Positions 1 through 12,050 of a stretch of 64,000 nucleotides of DNA are shown here, piece by piece (the stretch's first letter is position 1; the number at the start of each line of letters is the position of its first letter). Below the pieces are notes generated by a model that had not been told where the DNA came from, searched no databases, and saw nothing but the letters and a program-made list of their open reading frames with translations. Position numbers and translations under genes: made by a program. The stretch is from Cymbidium sinense (Eukaryota; Streptophyta; Magnoliopsida; Asparagales; Orchidaceae), in assembly GCA_021442155.1 (NCBI GenBank), contig CM038215.1, positions 276,632,413-276,696,412 on the forward strand. Reading direction: 5' to 3'.

Positions 1-622
1 ACAGCATCCTAACTTAGAGCTTGAAGTGGTGACTTAATTCTATTATTTGTATTAAGGCTTGTGTGATAAGTCTTGTTTGGCATTAGTGTTGTATTTTTTA
101 AGTGTAGAAGGATTCAATTTAACCTGAAAGGTTGATTTCACTTGAAGTAGAATAATTGATTTGAGAATTTTAATTTGTGTTTTTTTTTCATTTGATTACA
201 CTTAGCAACTAAGCGTTATAAAGAGAGAAAAAAAGGATTTCCCTCTTTCAACCCTACCTTTAGTGTCTTTCTGAAGTATATTAATTTGATTTAGTTCTCT
301 TTAGTGAATGGATTATTAAATAATTTAATTAATCCAAAGTTTAGGTTCTCTTTAAATAATACTATTCAAAATGAAAGGCTTCTTAAGATTAATATAATTC
401 AATTACTACCACATGATATATATTAAATCATTCCTTTCCATGTGACATGCATATGATTTAATCCTAAGTGTATCTATATTTTAGCACACTTAAATGATGT
501 ATGTATGTGTATGTTTAGAATTTATATTTTATTTGATTGAATTATTTAAACATATTAATTTAAAACTTTACCCAAATTCTTATACAAAAAGGACATAAGA
601 ATGAAATTAAATAGACATGTGC

Positions 623-1165
623 TATTGTTAAACTGGTGAGGTGGGGTAATCAAATGACCTCCTTAGAGATAGCTAAAGCCTCGTATTCTCGGTATGTCAA
701 GTCTATATACCCATTTGCATTCAAACATATGTAAATTCATACACATGAACATACGAAGTAATCTCCAAATCATATGGATAATTAATTCATCCACTTAGTC
801 AATTATGAATGCATGCAATTTTAATGTAAAAGGGGATTTTCATTAACTAATCACATATGCATATACATGTACAAAGATATAGGCAAGTACATTTCATTGT
901 TAAACCAGGGAAGTAAGGTAATGAAATGACCTCCTTGGGGCAAACTAAAGCCTCGTATTCCCGGGATGTCCAAACTATAAACTTTGTATTTTTTATTGAA
1001 TCATTTATATATATGAATTAAAGCTCTATCCAAATTCTAATGTTGAAATACATATGAATGAAATCAAATGGGTACGTGCCATTGTTAAACTAGGGAAGTG
1101 AGCTAATCAAATGACCTCCTTAGTGCTAGCTAAAATCTTGTGTTCCCAGGATGTTCAGACTATAT
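623..1165 (+). repeat. Three ~85-bp direct repeat units, copy 1
   Basis: Units start near 623, 895 and 1078. Each runs: attgttaaac, then a purine-rich stretch, caaatgacctcctt, agctaaagcctcgt, and a short end with ccgggatgtc-like and ctatata words. Longer similarity extends upstream of the units (compare 534-600 with 989-1060). The same three units occur in copy 2. Confidence 0.7.
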
Positions 1166-3699
1166 ACCGATTACCATTTAATCTTATATAAATTAACACA
1201 TGAATCGAGGAAATAGAACTCAATATTCATACACTTAAGCTTTAAGAACATGCATTTCTTATGTATTTATAGCTAGCATTATAACACATATTATTATTGA
1301 CTTATAAGCTTTTGAAAAATACATTTGGGTTTAATACTGATAATAGTCACACATATATTAAATTAAATCAACACATGCAAACTTACATAAAGGAAATCCA
1401 TTTTATTTTATTTTATTTTGAAAAGATTGATGCATGAATTTAAATTATATACCAAATTTAACATGATTGGAAAGAGGATAATCAAATATAAGCATGTGAT
1501 TCATTCAAGCAAACTAGTTCTTAAAGACAATCAAATCAAATAAGATTATTTCAAGTAAACCATAGCTTCTTTGTTAATTAAGTTTTTGATTTGATTTGAT
1601 TTAAAGAGGAGTAGAGAAATCATCACTTGTGGTTTTAAACCCATTCCCACATTAGTGATTTGATTTAATATAAGGAAATGTAATTAAGTTTATTTTATGG
1701 GTTAATTAAGTTGAACCCTTAATTAGATGAATTAATTACCCTTACTTATGTCACCTTAATATAATTAACTAAATAATTATGAGCTGACATGATATGCATA
1801 GAAAATAAACTTGTAATGATCCTAGGAAATAAAAGGGGCCTAATGTAATTGGCACATGATTAATAGATACTTAGATTAAGGGACTTAATTAATTACTTGT
1901 ATGGCTTTCGCACACATGTCGACTAACCATAATTTCATTAAGCTCCTCTAGGTTATTAAACACTTAAAGATCTACCCAATGATTTAATTAATTAAAGTCT
2001 AATGTGATTATGATTTCAATTTGATTAAGTGATTTAATTAATTAGTTAAATTTTAATTAATTTCATTTTAAAAAAGGGTGAAATGAACTTAGGGAAAGGG
2101 GTCTCAACCCTATTCCTTAGTTGACTTACTATTCAACAATGATTAATAAACTTAATTAACCAAATTATTATTCATGGGACTAATCATTAATTAACTTAAA
2201 AGAGGAGTTAAGGTCAATTTTCCTAATTAAGTGAGTAATAAATCCCAAGAAATTCATGGGAGGTAGAGGTCATCCTATTAAATTAACTAACAAAATTTAG
2301 AATTAATTGCTCAAGTAATTAAGATAATTAATTTTATAATTAAACTTTAATTAAACCATAATTATTATTAAAAATTAGTTAAGATCATTTTTAATTAATT
2401 CTCCTCCCAAATACCTTTAAAATGAGTATTTATTAGCATTTTGTTTATTTTTCTATGATTTTATGATTTTAGAAGTTTTAGGCATTAAAAATGATTAATT
2501 AAGCCTATAATTTAATCGCGGCCATGTGACATGCACACGCACTTCACTTTAAAACTTATATGACCTAAAGCCTACATGGCAGTGACAGATGCATTTTCTC
2601 TTTTGCCATCCTATCTAAGATCAGATGGCTATGATTAATCCCACAGCTTAATAGGATTTAATGAGATTGATCTAGCGGATCTAATCATGACCATTCATTT
2701 TGATCATGCAGAACGGATGGTGTGTGATCTAACGTCATGCGAATGAGGGAGAATGGAGTCTGTTTACCATTGCTCACTTGATTAGAGCTTACCCGAGCTT
2801 GGATAAACTCCAAATGGATCTCACACCTTCAAAACATCGATCATCGGGGATCCAACTGTCAAGATCACATGAGATGCAAGTTCTCTTCAAAAAGCTCCAA
2901 CCCATTTTTGCCTAAGGATCGATTTTGGAACCATACCTCACTGGAGTTCAAGATTAGCGGCTTGAATGATCGAGGAAGCTTCATGTAATAGAGACAAAGC
3001 CCTGTTGAGTGGGAATTGGATCAATTCTTTGACATTCGCTCGGAAGGTGATGAATTGATGATTTGAAGCTCGGCTTTGATCAAAGTCCCACCTTCAGTGC
3101 TCAGGAACCTTGGGAGATGATTCGTTCTTTCTTGACAAGGCCTAGGGAAGGTGCGTGCAATGTTAATTTGAGTTTGATGGAGAAATGTGGAAGCTAGGTT
3201 GAAAATGACAGTGTCTTATTTTGAGATGGACGGGAATGGCATTTTTTGATTGAGGAATGAGCTTTGGAGCTTAGGGAATGGCTTTAGTGACTCATCTTGG
3301 GTAGCTAGAGCACTAAGGAATGATTTTTGTGTGTGCTTGAATGGAAATGAGGGGTTGTATACCCCTTTTCATCTTGATTAGATAGTTTAGTTTTTGCTGG
3401 CATCTCGTGGAGTGATGGGTGGAAGAGGTCAGTTGGCTCTGCTTGGTTGGTTGAAGGTGTGGAGGTGGCTGCCAAGGAGGAATCATGAGTGTCCTATGTG
3501 TTTCAAATGCTCCAATGGGGAGAGTGAGGTGATTTCACCTCCCATGGGTCATGGCTGACCCAACCACCCAATTGTTCAGGTTCGGTAGTGTCCTAGGCGC
3601 CTAGGTGGACCATTTGGAGAGTACAAAGTTGCCAAGGAATGGAAATGACCACTTAAATGGGTGCTTTGTCTCATATGATGCCCTTGACCCAAGGGTAGA

Positions 3700-4760
3700 A
3701 TTATTATTTGACATTGGATTTGATTTATGCATATTTTAAATGAGCCAAAAGTGGTTTAGACAAAATTTCAAGTCAATTGGAGTCGATTTGATTAGGTTTG
3801 GCTCAATTTGACTCATTTAGGTCAAATTGGGTTAGGTTGCATAAAGTTGACCAATTTGTCAAATTGGGTCAAACCAAAGTTTGGGTCAAGTTCATATAAT
3901 CATTTGGGATGTTTTGGTTTAATTGATTTGGTTTAGTTTGGCTTAGATTTGATTTTGGCTCATTTGAATTCATTTGGGTCAAATGAGTTAAGTTGACCAA
4001 TTTGACCAAATTGACCAAATTGGCTTGCGTGTTAGTTTGGGTTTAGTTGACCAATTGAATATGATTGTAGCTTTGGTTTCAATTAATTTGTATTTGGTTT
4101 TGATTTAGGCTAACTTGAACCTTTTGGTCAATTTTGGGTAAGATGGTCAATTGGATTCAATTGGGTCCAATCATGGCTTTGGTCATGTTCAATAATCAAT
4201 TTGGAATGAGCTTGATCCATTAGTTGCAATCAATTTGGTTTATATTTTAATTTGACCCAATTTGGTCTTTTAGGTCAATTTGGGTCAACTTAGGCCAAGA
4301 GGCCTAATTGGGTTTGGTTTGACTCAACTGAAGGTCAAGTCATATACAAATATTGATTTTGATTTCGTTTGAATCATTGGTTTCAAGGGATTTGGCTTAA
4401 GTTGAAATTTGGCTAGTTTGAGTTCATATGGGTTAAAGGATTGATTTGGTCAAATGACCAAGTTGACTTGGTTTGACCTAATTTGGGATACTTGATCAAC
4501 CTAGGATGATCAACAATCATGATGGGAGAGTTGGTTCAATCTAATTTGGGTAGGGATTAGAACTTGGCTCAAATAAGTCAAATTAGCCACTTTGGGTTCA
4601 ACAATTGGGTTTTGTTAGCTTAATTTTGGATTGAGTTTGATTTAGATACATTTTGGATTGATATATAAATTCAATTGCAATTGAGGTTCAAATGGGTTTT
4701 GGTTCATTTGGACATTTCAAGTAAGTTGGGTTTGACTTTTGATCTTTGTTTGCTTGATGA
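3700..4760 (+). repeat. TTGGTCAA/TTTGACC-rich low-complexity region, copy 1
   Basis: About 1 kb built from short words such as ttggtcaa, tttgacc, gggtca and caatttg, recurring irregularly with no fixed period. The same region is at 20850-21850 and 45850-46890. TTGAC is the core of the plant W-box, but the density here looks like cryptic simple repetition. No regulatory role is claimed. Confidence 0.6.
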
Positions 4761-5500
4761 TTCTAGATTTCATTTATATTTGTGAATATGAATGAAGGTA
4801 TGATTGATTCATGAAAAAATCAATTAAATTTTCGTTTTGGAATGAAGGAATTTGGCTATGTCCATGGAGTTGGGTCATGTGGCTTATGTTTGGATTTGTA
4901 TTTGGTTTGATTTAGTTTTGATTATTTAAATGTATATTTCATTTAAATTTGAGAAGATGATTGAACATAAGATTGATTTATGAGAAAATCAATTGAGCTT
5001 GATTTGATTTGGATTAAGATTTAGCTAAGTCCATGGGATAGGTCATATGGCATAAGAAGGGTTTTGATTTAATTTGATTTAGTTTGATTTAGTTTTGATC
5101 ATTTGAATGTAGATTTGATTATTTAAAAAATCGATTGAAGATATAAATTGATTATGAGAAAATCAATTAATTTATTTATTTGGATTAAGATTTGGCTAAG
5201 TCCATGGGATAGGTCTTATGGCTTAAAGGGTTTCAAGATTGATTATGATCATGGGATTCAATCATTTGGTTTTGGGTTTTTGGAGTTTTGGATTTGAATT
5301 TGATGTTTGAATTGAACTTGAGGTTTGGGTTTTAAGATGGATGGATTGGAGGAAGTTTGATTATCCTAATCCTTAAGGCATAACCTAATCATATGGTTAA
5401 CCTTTCTAAGTCTTTAGGCTTAGTTATGTTTACTTAATAAGTGTCATGACTAAGGAAGTCTCAGTGTTTAGAAGACTCCTAAGTCTAAGATGGGAAGATT

Positions 5501-5812
5501 GAATCCACAATCCAAAAGTGAGGTCAACAGGCCTTAGGCTCCATTGTGTTGCCTTTGGAGATAGATTATTGGAAGAGTGAAGCCAAGTTTCATATTATAT
5601 ACTCGAATATATCTTTCAATGCTTTGCTTAGGAGACCTTGGATACATGAGAATTCCATCCTCTCTCTCTATAAAGTTTGTGAGAGGTGAGATCATCTACT
5701 GTGTTAATGGAGATCTCAAGCCATTTATAGTTCAGGAGGTCAGTATATATGAGGATGTCGCGTACTACCTCTCTCAAAATCAAAAATTCTACTCTCCCAA
5801 ACTTGGCCAAAG
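5501..5812 (+). pseudogene. Ty3 protease, C-terminal half only, copy 1
   Basis: Encodes the second half of a retropepsin: a GQQALGSIVLPLEI-like start, then FHIIYSNISFNALLG-type sequence with frame breaks, then a conserved tail with KFVRGEIIYCVNGDLKPF. In related Tat elements this part lies C-terminal to the DTG or DGG active site. The catalytic half is absent here, and the sequence directly upstream is the non-coding interruption region. A TGA stop precedes the GQQ residues. It is part of a dead polyprotein on the plus strand. The equivalent N-terminal half for copy 2 lies at 15725-15918. Confidence 0.6.
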
Positions 5813-6780
5813 TTTAAAAGTAAAAGAAAAAAAAAAGAAAAATAAACAAAAAAAGAAAAGAAAAGGGAGTGAAAATAGACTTAGAGGAGGAAGTGGAGCC
5901 TAACATTAGACTCAGAGTTCATTACTCCATTTGAACGTATGGGTAGGACGATTGACCTCCACCAAGTAATGGAATAGGTAGTTCAAAAGCGGTCCCATTG
6001 GTGGAAATCCTCCTTATTGGCCAAGAAGATATCTCACTAAGAAGTACACCGCTTATATATTAACTTGGAATCTAGTTGATGGAGTCTTATATGGTTTGCA
6101 CATCAACCATTTTTCTCAACAGAGATTCCTTGAGGTGACACTTGGATAGTGATGAAGATGAAAAGCAAAGCATAAGTGTATCCAAATATATATGTGAAAC
6201 AGTTAGGCATCAGTTGGGAACCTTAGCTCTAACCCAACTTTCCTCTCAAAAATCTAAGGGTTTGGTAGTTAAGGAAGCCCCTAAGTCATCCATAGGTGTG
6301 AAGACTTAGAGGTTCTTTTTGGGAGCATCATCCTCAAGTTAAGAAGATGATGTAGAACTTGAGGATGATTCATATAAAGATTTAATATAATTACCTTTCG
6401 GTTGGTACTTTCCTTGTTTTCATAATTTAACAAAGAAAGAGTTAATCCCACATACTTGGTCAAAGTACAGGTCAGACTATTTTGAAAGAATATGGAAGAA
6501 CAAATGAAAAATCTCTCAATCAAGATTGAGACTAGGTTTCAGTACAGTGGGTCCAGTTGATAATGACGATTATTTCTTAGTCATCACCAATCATTTGGAA
6601 TCTGATAGGTTCTTTTCAAAACATACTAACTCATACAAAGAGCTGTGCTTAGAAACTTCAAATGATCCATATGATTTTGGGGTCAAAGATGCACCGCCAG
6701 AGTTTGAAATAAGAGATCAAGTCAACCATCAATGAGCTCTAAGAAATCAAGTTAGGAAATGAAGAAGATCCACGCCGACA
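5813..6780 (+). pseudogene. Protease-RT linker, lysine-rich, copy 1
   Basis: Polyprotein segment between protease and RT. It opens with an A-rich tract (5818-5870) encoding lysines and glutamates. It continues with a weakly conserved acidic and serine-rich stretch, then ends with an LETSNDPYDFGVKDAPPEFE-like sequence just before RT. In copy 3 the corresponding part also encodes a GRGRGQFRG-type basic patch. The frame is broken several times. A long linker between PR and RT is known in Tat elements. No separate function is claimed. Confidence 0.5.
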
Positions 6781-7640
6781 TACATCAGTTCTTTGTTGAA
6801 TGAAATTGAAATCAATTACTTAGTAGGCTATTGATTGAGTTTAAGGACTACTTTGCATGGAGTTATGAAGAGATGCCTAGATTAGCTCCTGACGTAGTGG
6901 TCCATAAATTAGTAATAGAGTCTATTGCTAACCCTATCAAGCAAGCTCCTAGATGCATGAGATTAGACATAGAATAATAGGTCATTTATGATGTTAAGAA
7001 ATTGATCGATGTTGGATTCATTTGGGAAGAAAAATACCCTACCAGGTTAGCCAGCATCATCCTAGTTAAGAAAAAGAATGGCCAAATTCACATATGTGTC
7101 AATTTTATGGATTTAAATAAGGCATGTCCAAAAGATGAATTTTGACTAATCTGAGATGATGGTGGGCATTCATCAAATGCGTTTCTTTTCATGGATGGCT
7201 CATCCGGATATAACCAAATAAAGATTTCAAAGATGAAAGAAACACTACTTTTAGAACCCCGATCAGAATCTATTGCTATAAGTTCATTCCTTCCATCCTT
7301 AAAAATGCTGGAGCTACATACCAATGGACTATGCTCGAATCTTCGAAGAACTCATTCATCATCAATTCGAGTTCTATGTCGATGATCTCATGGTCCAAAG
7401 TAGAGAAAAGGAAGACCATCTCTTTGACTTGAGAGTAGTTTTTGAATATTTAAGATAATTTTACCTCAAAATAAACCCCCCGAAATATGCATTCAGAGTA
7501 GCTTTAAGGAAATTCCTTAGGTTTATTGTCCGACACCAGGGAATCAAAATTAATTTGGAGAAGATCAAGGCGATATTAGAAATGCCACCCCATAAAATTT
7601 TAACTCAACTTAGATCATTCTAAGGTTGATTGACATATCT
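6781..7640 (+). pseudogene. Ty3 reverse transcriptase, copy 1
   Basis: RT of the Ty3/gypsy type. Recognisable in order: FAWSYEEMPRLAPD, a KKLIDVGFIWEEKYPTRLAS segment, KKKNGQIHICVNF, LNKACPKDEF, FMDGSSGYNQIKIS and the catalytic YVDD at 7375-7386, followed by HLFDLRVVFE and IKAILEMPP-like sequence. The core is damaged: adjacent stops TAA-TAG at 6975-6980, and frame loss between the GYNQ block and YVDD. The TAG is shared with copies 2 and 3. The YVDD box is intact in this copy but the enzyme could not be made. Confidence 0.85.
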
Positions 7641-8240
7641 AAGATGCTTTATATCCAACTTGTCAAAAAGATGTTAACCATTCTCAGCACTTGTCAAAAA
7701 GGATGCCTAGTTCAAGTTGGATGACAAGTGTGAGCATGCCTTCAAGGACATCAAGCATTACCTGATGACATCGTCAGTTCTAGCAGCCCCTATCCCAAGT
7801 AAGCAGCACATACTTTACACTACTATGTTAGACAACTCCCTTGGTGCTTTGTTGGCCAAAGCCAATGAAAAAGAGAAGGAAAATGCACTCTACTACTTCT
7901 TCGTAATCCACGAGGCTAATTATCCACCATGAAGCATTGCTTAGCTTTAATCTTTGCATACCAAAAGCTATAACACTACATGCTTCCTCATAAGATAAAC
8001 TTAATCTCTACGCTCAATCCACTACAATATCTCATGATACGGCCGATGCTGTCTGCATGATTGGCATGACGATCCATGATCTTCTCATAGTTTAACATTA
8101 CCTTCGTACCCCTCTGTGCGATAAAAATATAAATGCTAGTAAATTGCTTAGCAACACACCAACTTCTTGCTGACTTTTTGCTTAGTGATGATCTAACCAA
8201 TGAACAAATCATGAACTTAGGGGATGCTAGCATTCATCGC
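7641..8240 (+). pseudogene. Ty3 RNase H (first), copy 1
   Basis: The connection and RNase H domain follow RT. Visible: AFKDIKHYLMTSSVLAAPIP, ILYTTMLDNSLGALLAKANE and ENALYYFF. After a frame change come the ...KQLALIFAYQKL-like and ADFLA-like parts up to about 8240. Stops and shifts interrupt it near 7930 and beyond. Spacing and order match the RT-RNase H unit of gypsy elements. Confidence 0.7.
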
Positions 8241-8700
8241 TAGGAGATATACTTTGATGGTGTGATTTCCTCTCATAGAGGAGAAGAACCACTATCTACT
8301 ATTTCAGGAAAGGCAAGGGTAGGAATAGTTTTCTTAACTCGGGACCGTGATGTGATGGGATTCTCATATCATGTATCCAATTCTTGCACCAATAATGAAG
8401 ATGAATATGAGGCCTAATTGCCAATATGGAGTTAGCCGTTACTCTAAGCATCGAGAACATTAACATTTTCGGGGATTCTCACCTAATTATCAACCAAATC
8501 GTTGGGTCCTATAAGGTTATAAAGCCCAAGCTCCATCACTACCACAAGTACACCATTGAGTTGTTGGCCCAAATCCTAGAGGTTTCCTTTTATAAGATTC
8601 CTCAGGGAGAGAACACCATAGCATATGCTTTAGCCAAGCTTGTCATGGAGTTGGCATGTTCAGAGGATGAGTCCATATCAATAAAGGTCTAAAATTGATA
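8241..8700 (+). pseudogene. Second (archaeal-like) RNase H, copy 1
   Basis: A second RNase H follows the first. EIYFDG (Asp codon at 8256-8258) is the first catalytic block, then SCTNNEDEYEA, then NINIFGDSHLIINQIVGSYK with the GDS block, then LLAQILEVSFYKIPQGENT and YALAKL. This arrangement, a gypsy RNase H followed by a second RNase H before integrase, is established for the Tat lineage. A TAG stop at 8241-8243 directly precedes EIYFDG and is shared with copy 2. The frame is broken again at the EYEA block. Confidence 0.75.
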
Positions 8701-10010
8701 AATCTTATCTCTTATTGATATTGAACTCATCAAAAAGTACTCTACTGAAGGGGAGCTTGCCATTTCCAAGAAGGACAAGGAGTTAGATTGGAGGAAACCA
8801 TTCATGGATTACCTTAATAAAGGTAAACTACATTAAGAGAAGTCTCAAGCCCATTAGATGAAGCTGAGAGCACTTTCCTATGCTCTTGTGGATGTTGTCT
8901 TATACCGGCAATCTTTTGATCATATGTGGTTACATTATTTAGAAAAGCACGAAGCCCATAAGATTGCGATCAAGGTACACTCAGGATTATGTGGAGCCAA
9001 CCAATCCGATCTGAAGATGAAAGACAAAATCAAGAGACTAGGATACTACTGGCCGTCAATGAACAAAGATTTCATGGATACAGCTAGGTGATACCACTAA
9101 TGTCAAATACACGGCGTGGTCCTACACTAACCACCCAATATTCTACATCCTACATCTATTGGCCTCATGGACATTCAAGTGTTAAGTACCGACATAGTGG
9201 GTCTAATTGAGCTTCTTCTTCCAAGGGTCATTGGTTCATCTTATGCTATTGACTACTTTTCCAAAAGGCAAAGCATTTAGAGAGGTCAACAGCATGTGCT
9301 TCAATTTTTTAAGAACCGTGTCATATATAGGTTTGGAGTGCCTCGATGAATTATATCTGATAATGATACTGCATTCAAGAGCATCAAGATCAACAATTTT
9401 TCCTAGAAACACATCATAGATTGGAGTTATTCTACCATCAACTACCTGAATGCAAATAGCTTAGCAAAAGCCTTCAATAAAATGGTCATCAAAATTCTAA
9501 TGAAGACACTCGACAATAATAAGCGATAGTGACATGAGTAGTTAGTTGAAGCATTATGGGCCTATCGCACCATATATAGAACTCCAACTTAATATACTCC
9601 TTTCATTCTACCATTAGAAGTCCAACTCACATCACTAAAGATAGTTGTGGGTAGCAAGATTACAACAAAGCAGAACGATAAGTTGCAGTTAGAAGAGCTT
9701 GAAGGTTTAAAGTAGAGATGCCTATGGGCATGCCAAAACCTTGAGTTGTACAAAGCTAAAAGGTTTCAAGCTTACAATAAGTTGGTTCATCCTAGAGCTT
9801 TTCAAGTAGGAGAGCTTATTTTAGTTCTAAGGAGACTAATTATTTCCCATCGTAATATGGGAGGCAAGTTTGTACCCACTTGGGAAGGCCCTTTTGACAT
9901 AGAGAAGGCCTACCAAAAAGGATCTTATCAGCTTATTAATCATAAGGGGGAGCACCCAATGCTTCCAATCAATGGGCTCTACTTAAAGAAATATTATAAA
10001 TTAGGTTTAA
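8701..10010 (+). pseudogene. Ty3 integrase, copy 1
   Basis: Integrase. It starts with HKIAIKVHSGLCGANQSD and RLGYYWPSMNKDFMD (zinc-finger HHCC module, followed by a CQIHGVVLH-like second part). The catalytic core has TDIVGLI and an ISDND block, and a LVEALWAYRT-like segment. The C-terminal GPY-type module lies at 9746-10000: FQVGELILVLRR, FVPTWEGPFDIEKAYQKGSYQL, and INGLYLKKYY at the end. Frameshifts are frequent, and a TAG at 9539-9541 is shared with copies 2 and 3. The GPY-type tail is the best preserved open stretch, 144 codons. Confidence 0.8.
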
Positions 10011-11380
10011 AAATAATTATCATAAAAAAATTCCATTTTGAATTCAACCTCTTCCATGTTGAATGTATTCTTATTTTTGAATCCACCACGGTGTTTAGGT
10101 TAAGTGTAAAAAACTCGAGAGTCATCCTATCTTTCATCGACACAACACAAACACAAACTACACACAAACATATAAAATAAAAATATCTTTTATCTTGGGC
10201 TACCAGACATTCACTCGTACCCCTAAGTCGTTCAATTTGTTGTGGTAGAACCCCAAATTGTTCCCTACTTTAGAAGATGTGAGTCTGTTACGCCTTCTTC
10301 CTAGCACAACCATTGTACATCTAAATGTAATCCCTTTGGTTGGCTAGCTCTACCCCACATCCAGAAGACTATCTTTTTGGATTTGTAAATCTAAGATAGG
10401 ATAAGTCAGTTATAGCCCGTTCTCAGTGGGTCCATCACACACAGACATGGTCCATAAATTATATCTATCAAATTTGATCGAGCTCACATCCCCAGCTGAT
10501 ATGCCTTTTCTAAATCAAACTAAACCAAATAAACCATATTAAATCACATGAAATTAATATAAGATTAATTCTGACTACTTTTGAGTTGTCAGTAGTCGCA
10601 ATTGGTCAGGTTTGATTTATTGTGCATCCAACAGGTCACCTCAACGATTGGTCCTAAGTTTGAAAGATGTAAGTATTCTACGCCTTCTTCCTACCATAGT
10701 CATTGCACACTGAAAGGAAACCCCTTAGGTTGGCTAGCTCTACCCAATAGCCGGTAGACTATCCCTTTGGATTTGTAAACCTGAGAAAGGTCAAGGCTGA
10801 TATAGCCCCTTCTGGGGTCCATTACAGTGATCCCTACATTAACTCGATTAAATTAAACCCAAATTTTCCCGGAGTTAAATCACACCCTTCTCCCTAGTGG
10901 AGCCCCAAATTATATATAAACAAGTTAAGAAAATAAATTAAATTCAAAACCAACCTCTTTAGTGGAGCCAAATAAAACCAACTGGCCCAGTAGAGTCTAA
11001 ATCAAAGAAATCCAACCAAACTCTTATTCCCAGTGGATATAGTTCGAAATAAATTTTTGAAATCAAACTCAAATTCTGGATAGCCGCTTCTAGTGGACCA
11101 TATACCGATCTCAAGACGAGCCCATATCTCTAACAGATATGCCTCCACATTAATTAAAAATAAATAAATTAAAGTCAATTTGATATTAATCCTCGGTGGA
11201 TTATAGATTCTTATCCCCAGCAAATTTTGTTCTTCTATGCCCTCAACATAGACCCCTCACATGTCATGTCCAATGCAAGTGTGATCCTATAGCTGATCTC
11301 CCTCCAAGTCCTTGACATCGAATTCCCATCAAATCTTATTTCTTCTCTAATGAACACCTTTAATACTTCAACCAAAAGCC
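10011..11380 (+). repeat. 3' non-coding region with ~400-bp degenerate repeats, copy 1
   Basis: No coding capacity recognised. Two related units start near 10272 and 10662, each with agatgtaagt, a cgccttcttcctagca core and a cattgcacac-like word, then ccctttggatttgtaaa and a cccagtgggtcca-like word. Short ccccagtggat and cctagtggagcc phrases recur downstream. Copies 2 and 3 have about five units; copy 1 is about 1.1 kb shorter here. Confidence 0.65.
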
Positions 11381-12050
11381 TAACAATTTATTCATTCGAA
11401 TTACATGTTAACATTGTAATCAACATTTTATGAATTGTGATGGTGCAAGCTCAAACTAATTATACAATATCATGCTAAACATATTATAGTGTGAATTAAC
11501 ACACTATATTATATTATAATATATGAAGTTATATTATAATTTGCTATAATATAATATAATATCTAACATTAAACCTCATTAGAATCACTTAAAAGGATCA
11601 AAAAACAAAATATTCTCAAAATATGAATAATGTTCATTTTGGATGTAAAATTGTTTTTTTTTTCTATTAAAAATGGTAGAAAATAGCATAATTTTGGTGT
11701 TGCTTCTTGGAGTGTGTTGTGAATTAGGCTAGATTCATCCATCTTAACCTTCAAATTAACATTTTTGTGAGCTTTGACCCAATGTATTATAACAAAAGTA
11801 AAACATACTAAAATGTACAATAACATTTAGTAACACACCACCATATTCATATATATGTGACGCCTTCATATAATATACTATCTTACATTACACCTTAAAA
11901 TGAATCACTTTAAGCAAAAAATTATAAAATTTAGTTGAAAAACAAATATTTATTTTGTATGCAAAATTCCATTATTTTGATTAAATGACACACCATAGCA
12001 CACCACAATGATGTTCCTTAAAGCTTACCATAAATTTGGCCAAATCCCAT
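11381..12050 (+). repeat. AT-rich ~320-bp degenerate tandem repeats, copy 1
   Basis: About two units. Anchor phrases (variants of aaatttggccaaatcccatc followed by caacatttttatga) lie near 11400, 11718 and 12028, giving spacings of about 310-320 bp. Tracts of tataatata lie at 11495-11562. The array is cut by the TTTAGG-type array near 12050; in copies 2 and 3 it continues for several more units. Confidence 0.6.

Larger units (their letters stand above)
1..5500 (+). repeat. Non-coding interruption region of Ty3 copy 1
   Basis: AT-rich stretch with no recognisable coding capacity. It aligns by eye with 16931-22610, and its part from about 2270 aligns with 44428-47670. In all three copies it ends just before the C-terminal half of the protease. 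It contains three related units at 623-1165, a moderately GC-richer part at 2510-3660, and a region dense in TTGGTCAA/TTTGACC words at 3700-4760. Its left end is outside the window. It could be an old insertion in the protease, an intron-like insert, or part of a second nested element. No LTR pair was seen. Confidence 0.6.
1..12050 (+). mobile_element. Ty3/gypsy (Tat-type) retrotransposon, copy 1, degenerate
   Basis: Dead Ty3/gypsy element of the Tat (Ogre/Retand-like) type. The order on the plus strand is a 5.5 kb non-coding stretch, the C-terminal half of protease, a basic linker, RT, RNase H, a second (archaeal-like) RNase H, integrase and a long non-coding 3' region. The second RNase H after the first is the known hallmark of the Tat lineage. 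The pol frame is broken by many stops and frameshifts. No LTR pair, primer binding site or gag could be recognised. The left end lies outside the window, and the right end passes abruptly into a TTTAGG-type array near 12050, earlier than in copies 2 and 3. It lacks about 1.1 kb of 3' non-coding sequence that copies 2 and 3 have. Confidence 0.85.

Noticed and set aside
7191..7385. Separate small gene over the RT GYNQ block
   Set aside because: It begins in the RT frame (MDGSSGYNQIK) and then leaves it by frameshift, so it is a piece of the broken RT.
11495..11562. Possible replication origin or matrix attachment site in the tataatata tracts
   Set aside because: Only AT-richness supports it, and the tracts recur as part of the ~330-bp repeat.
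10011..12050. 3' LTR of Ty3 copy 1
   Set aside because: No matching sequence was found at the left end of any copy and no TG...CA pair with target duplication could be defined.
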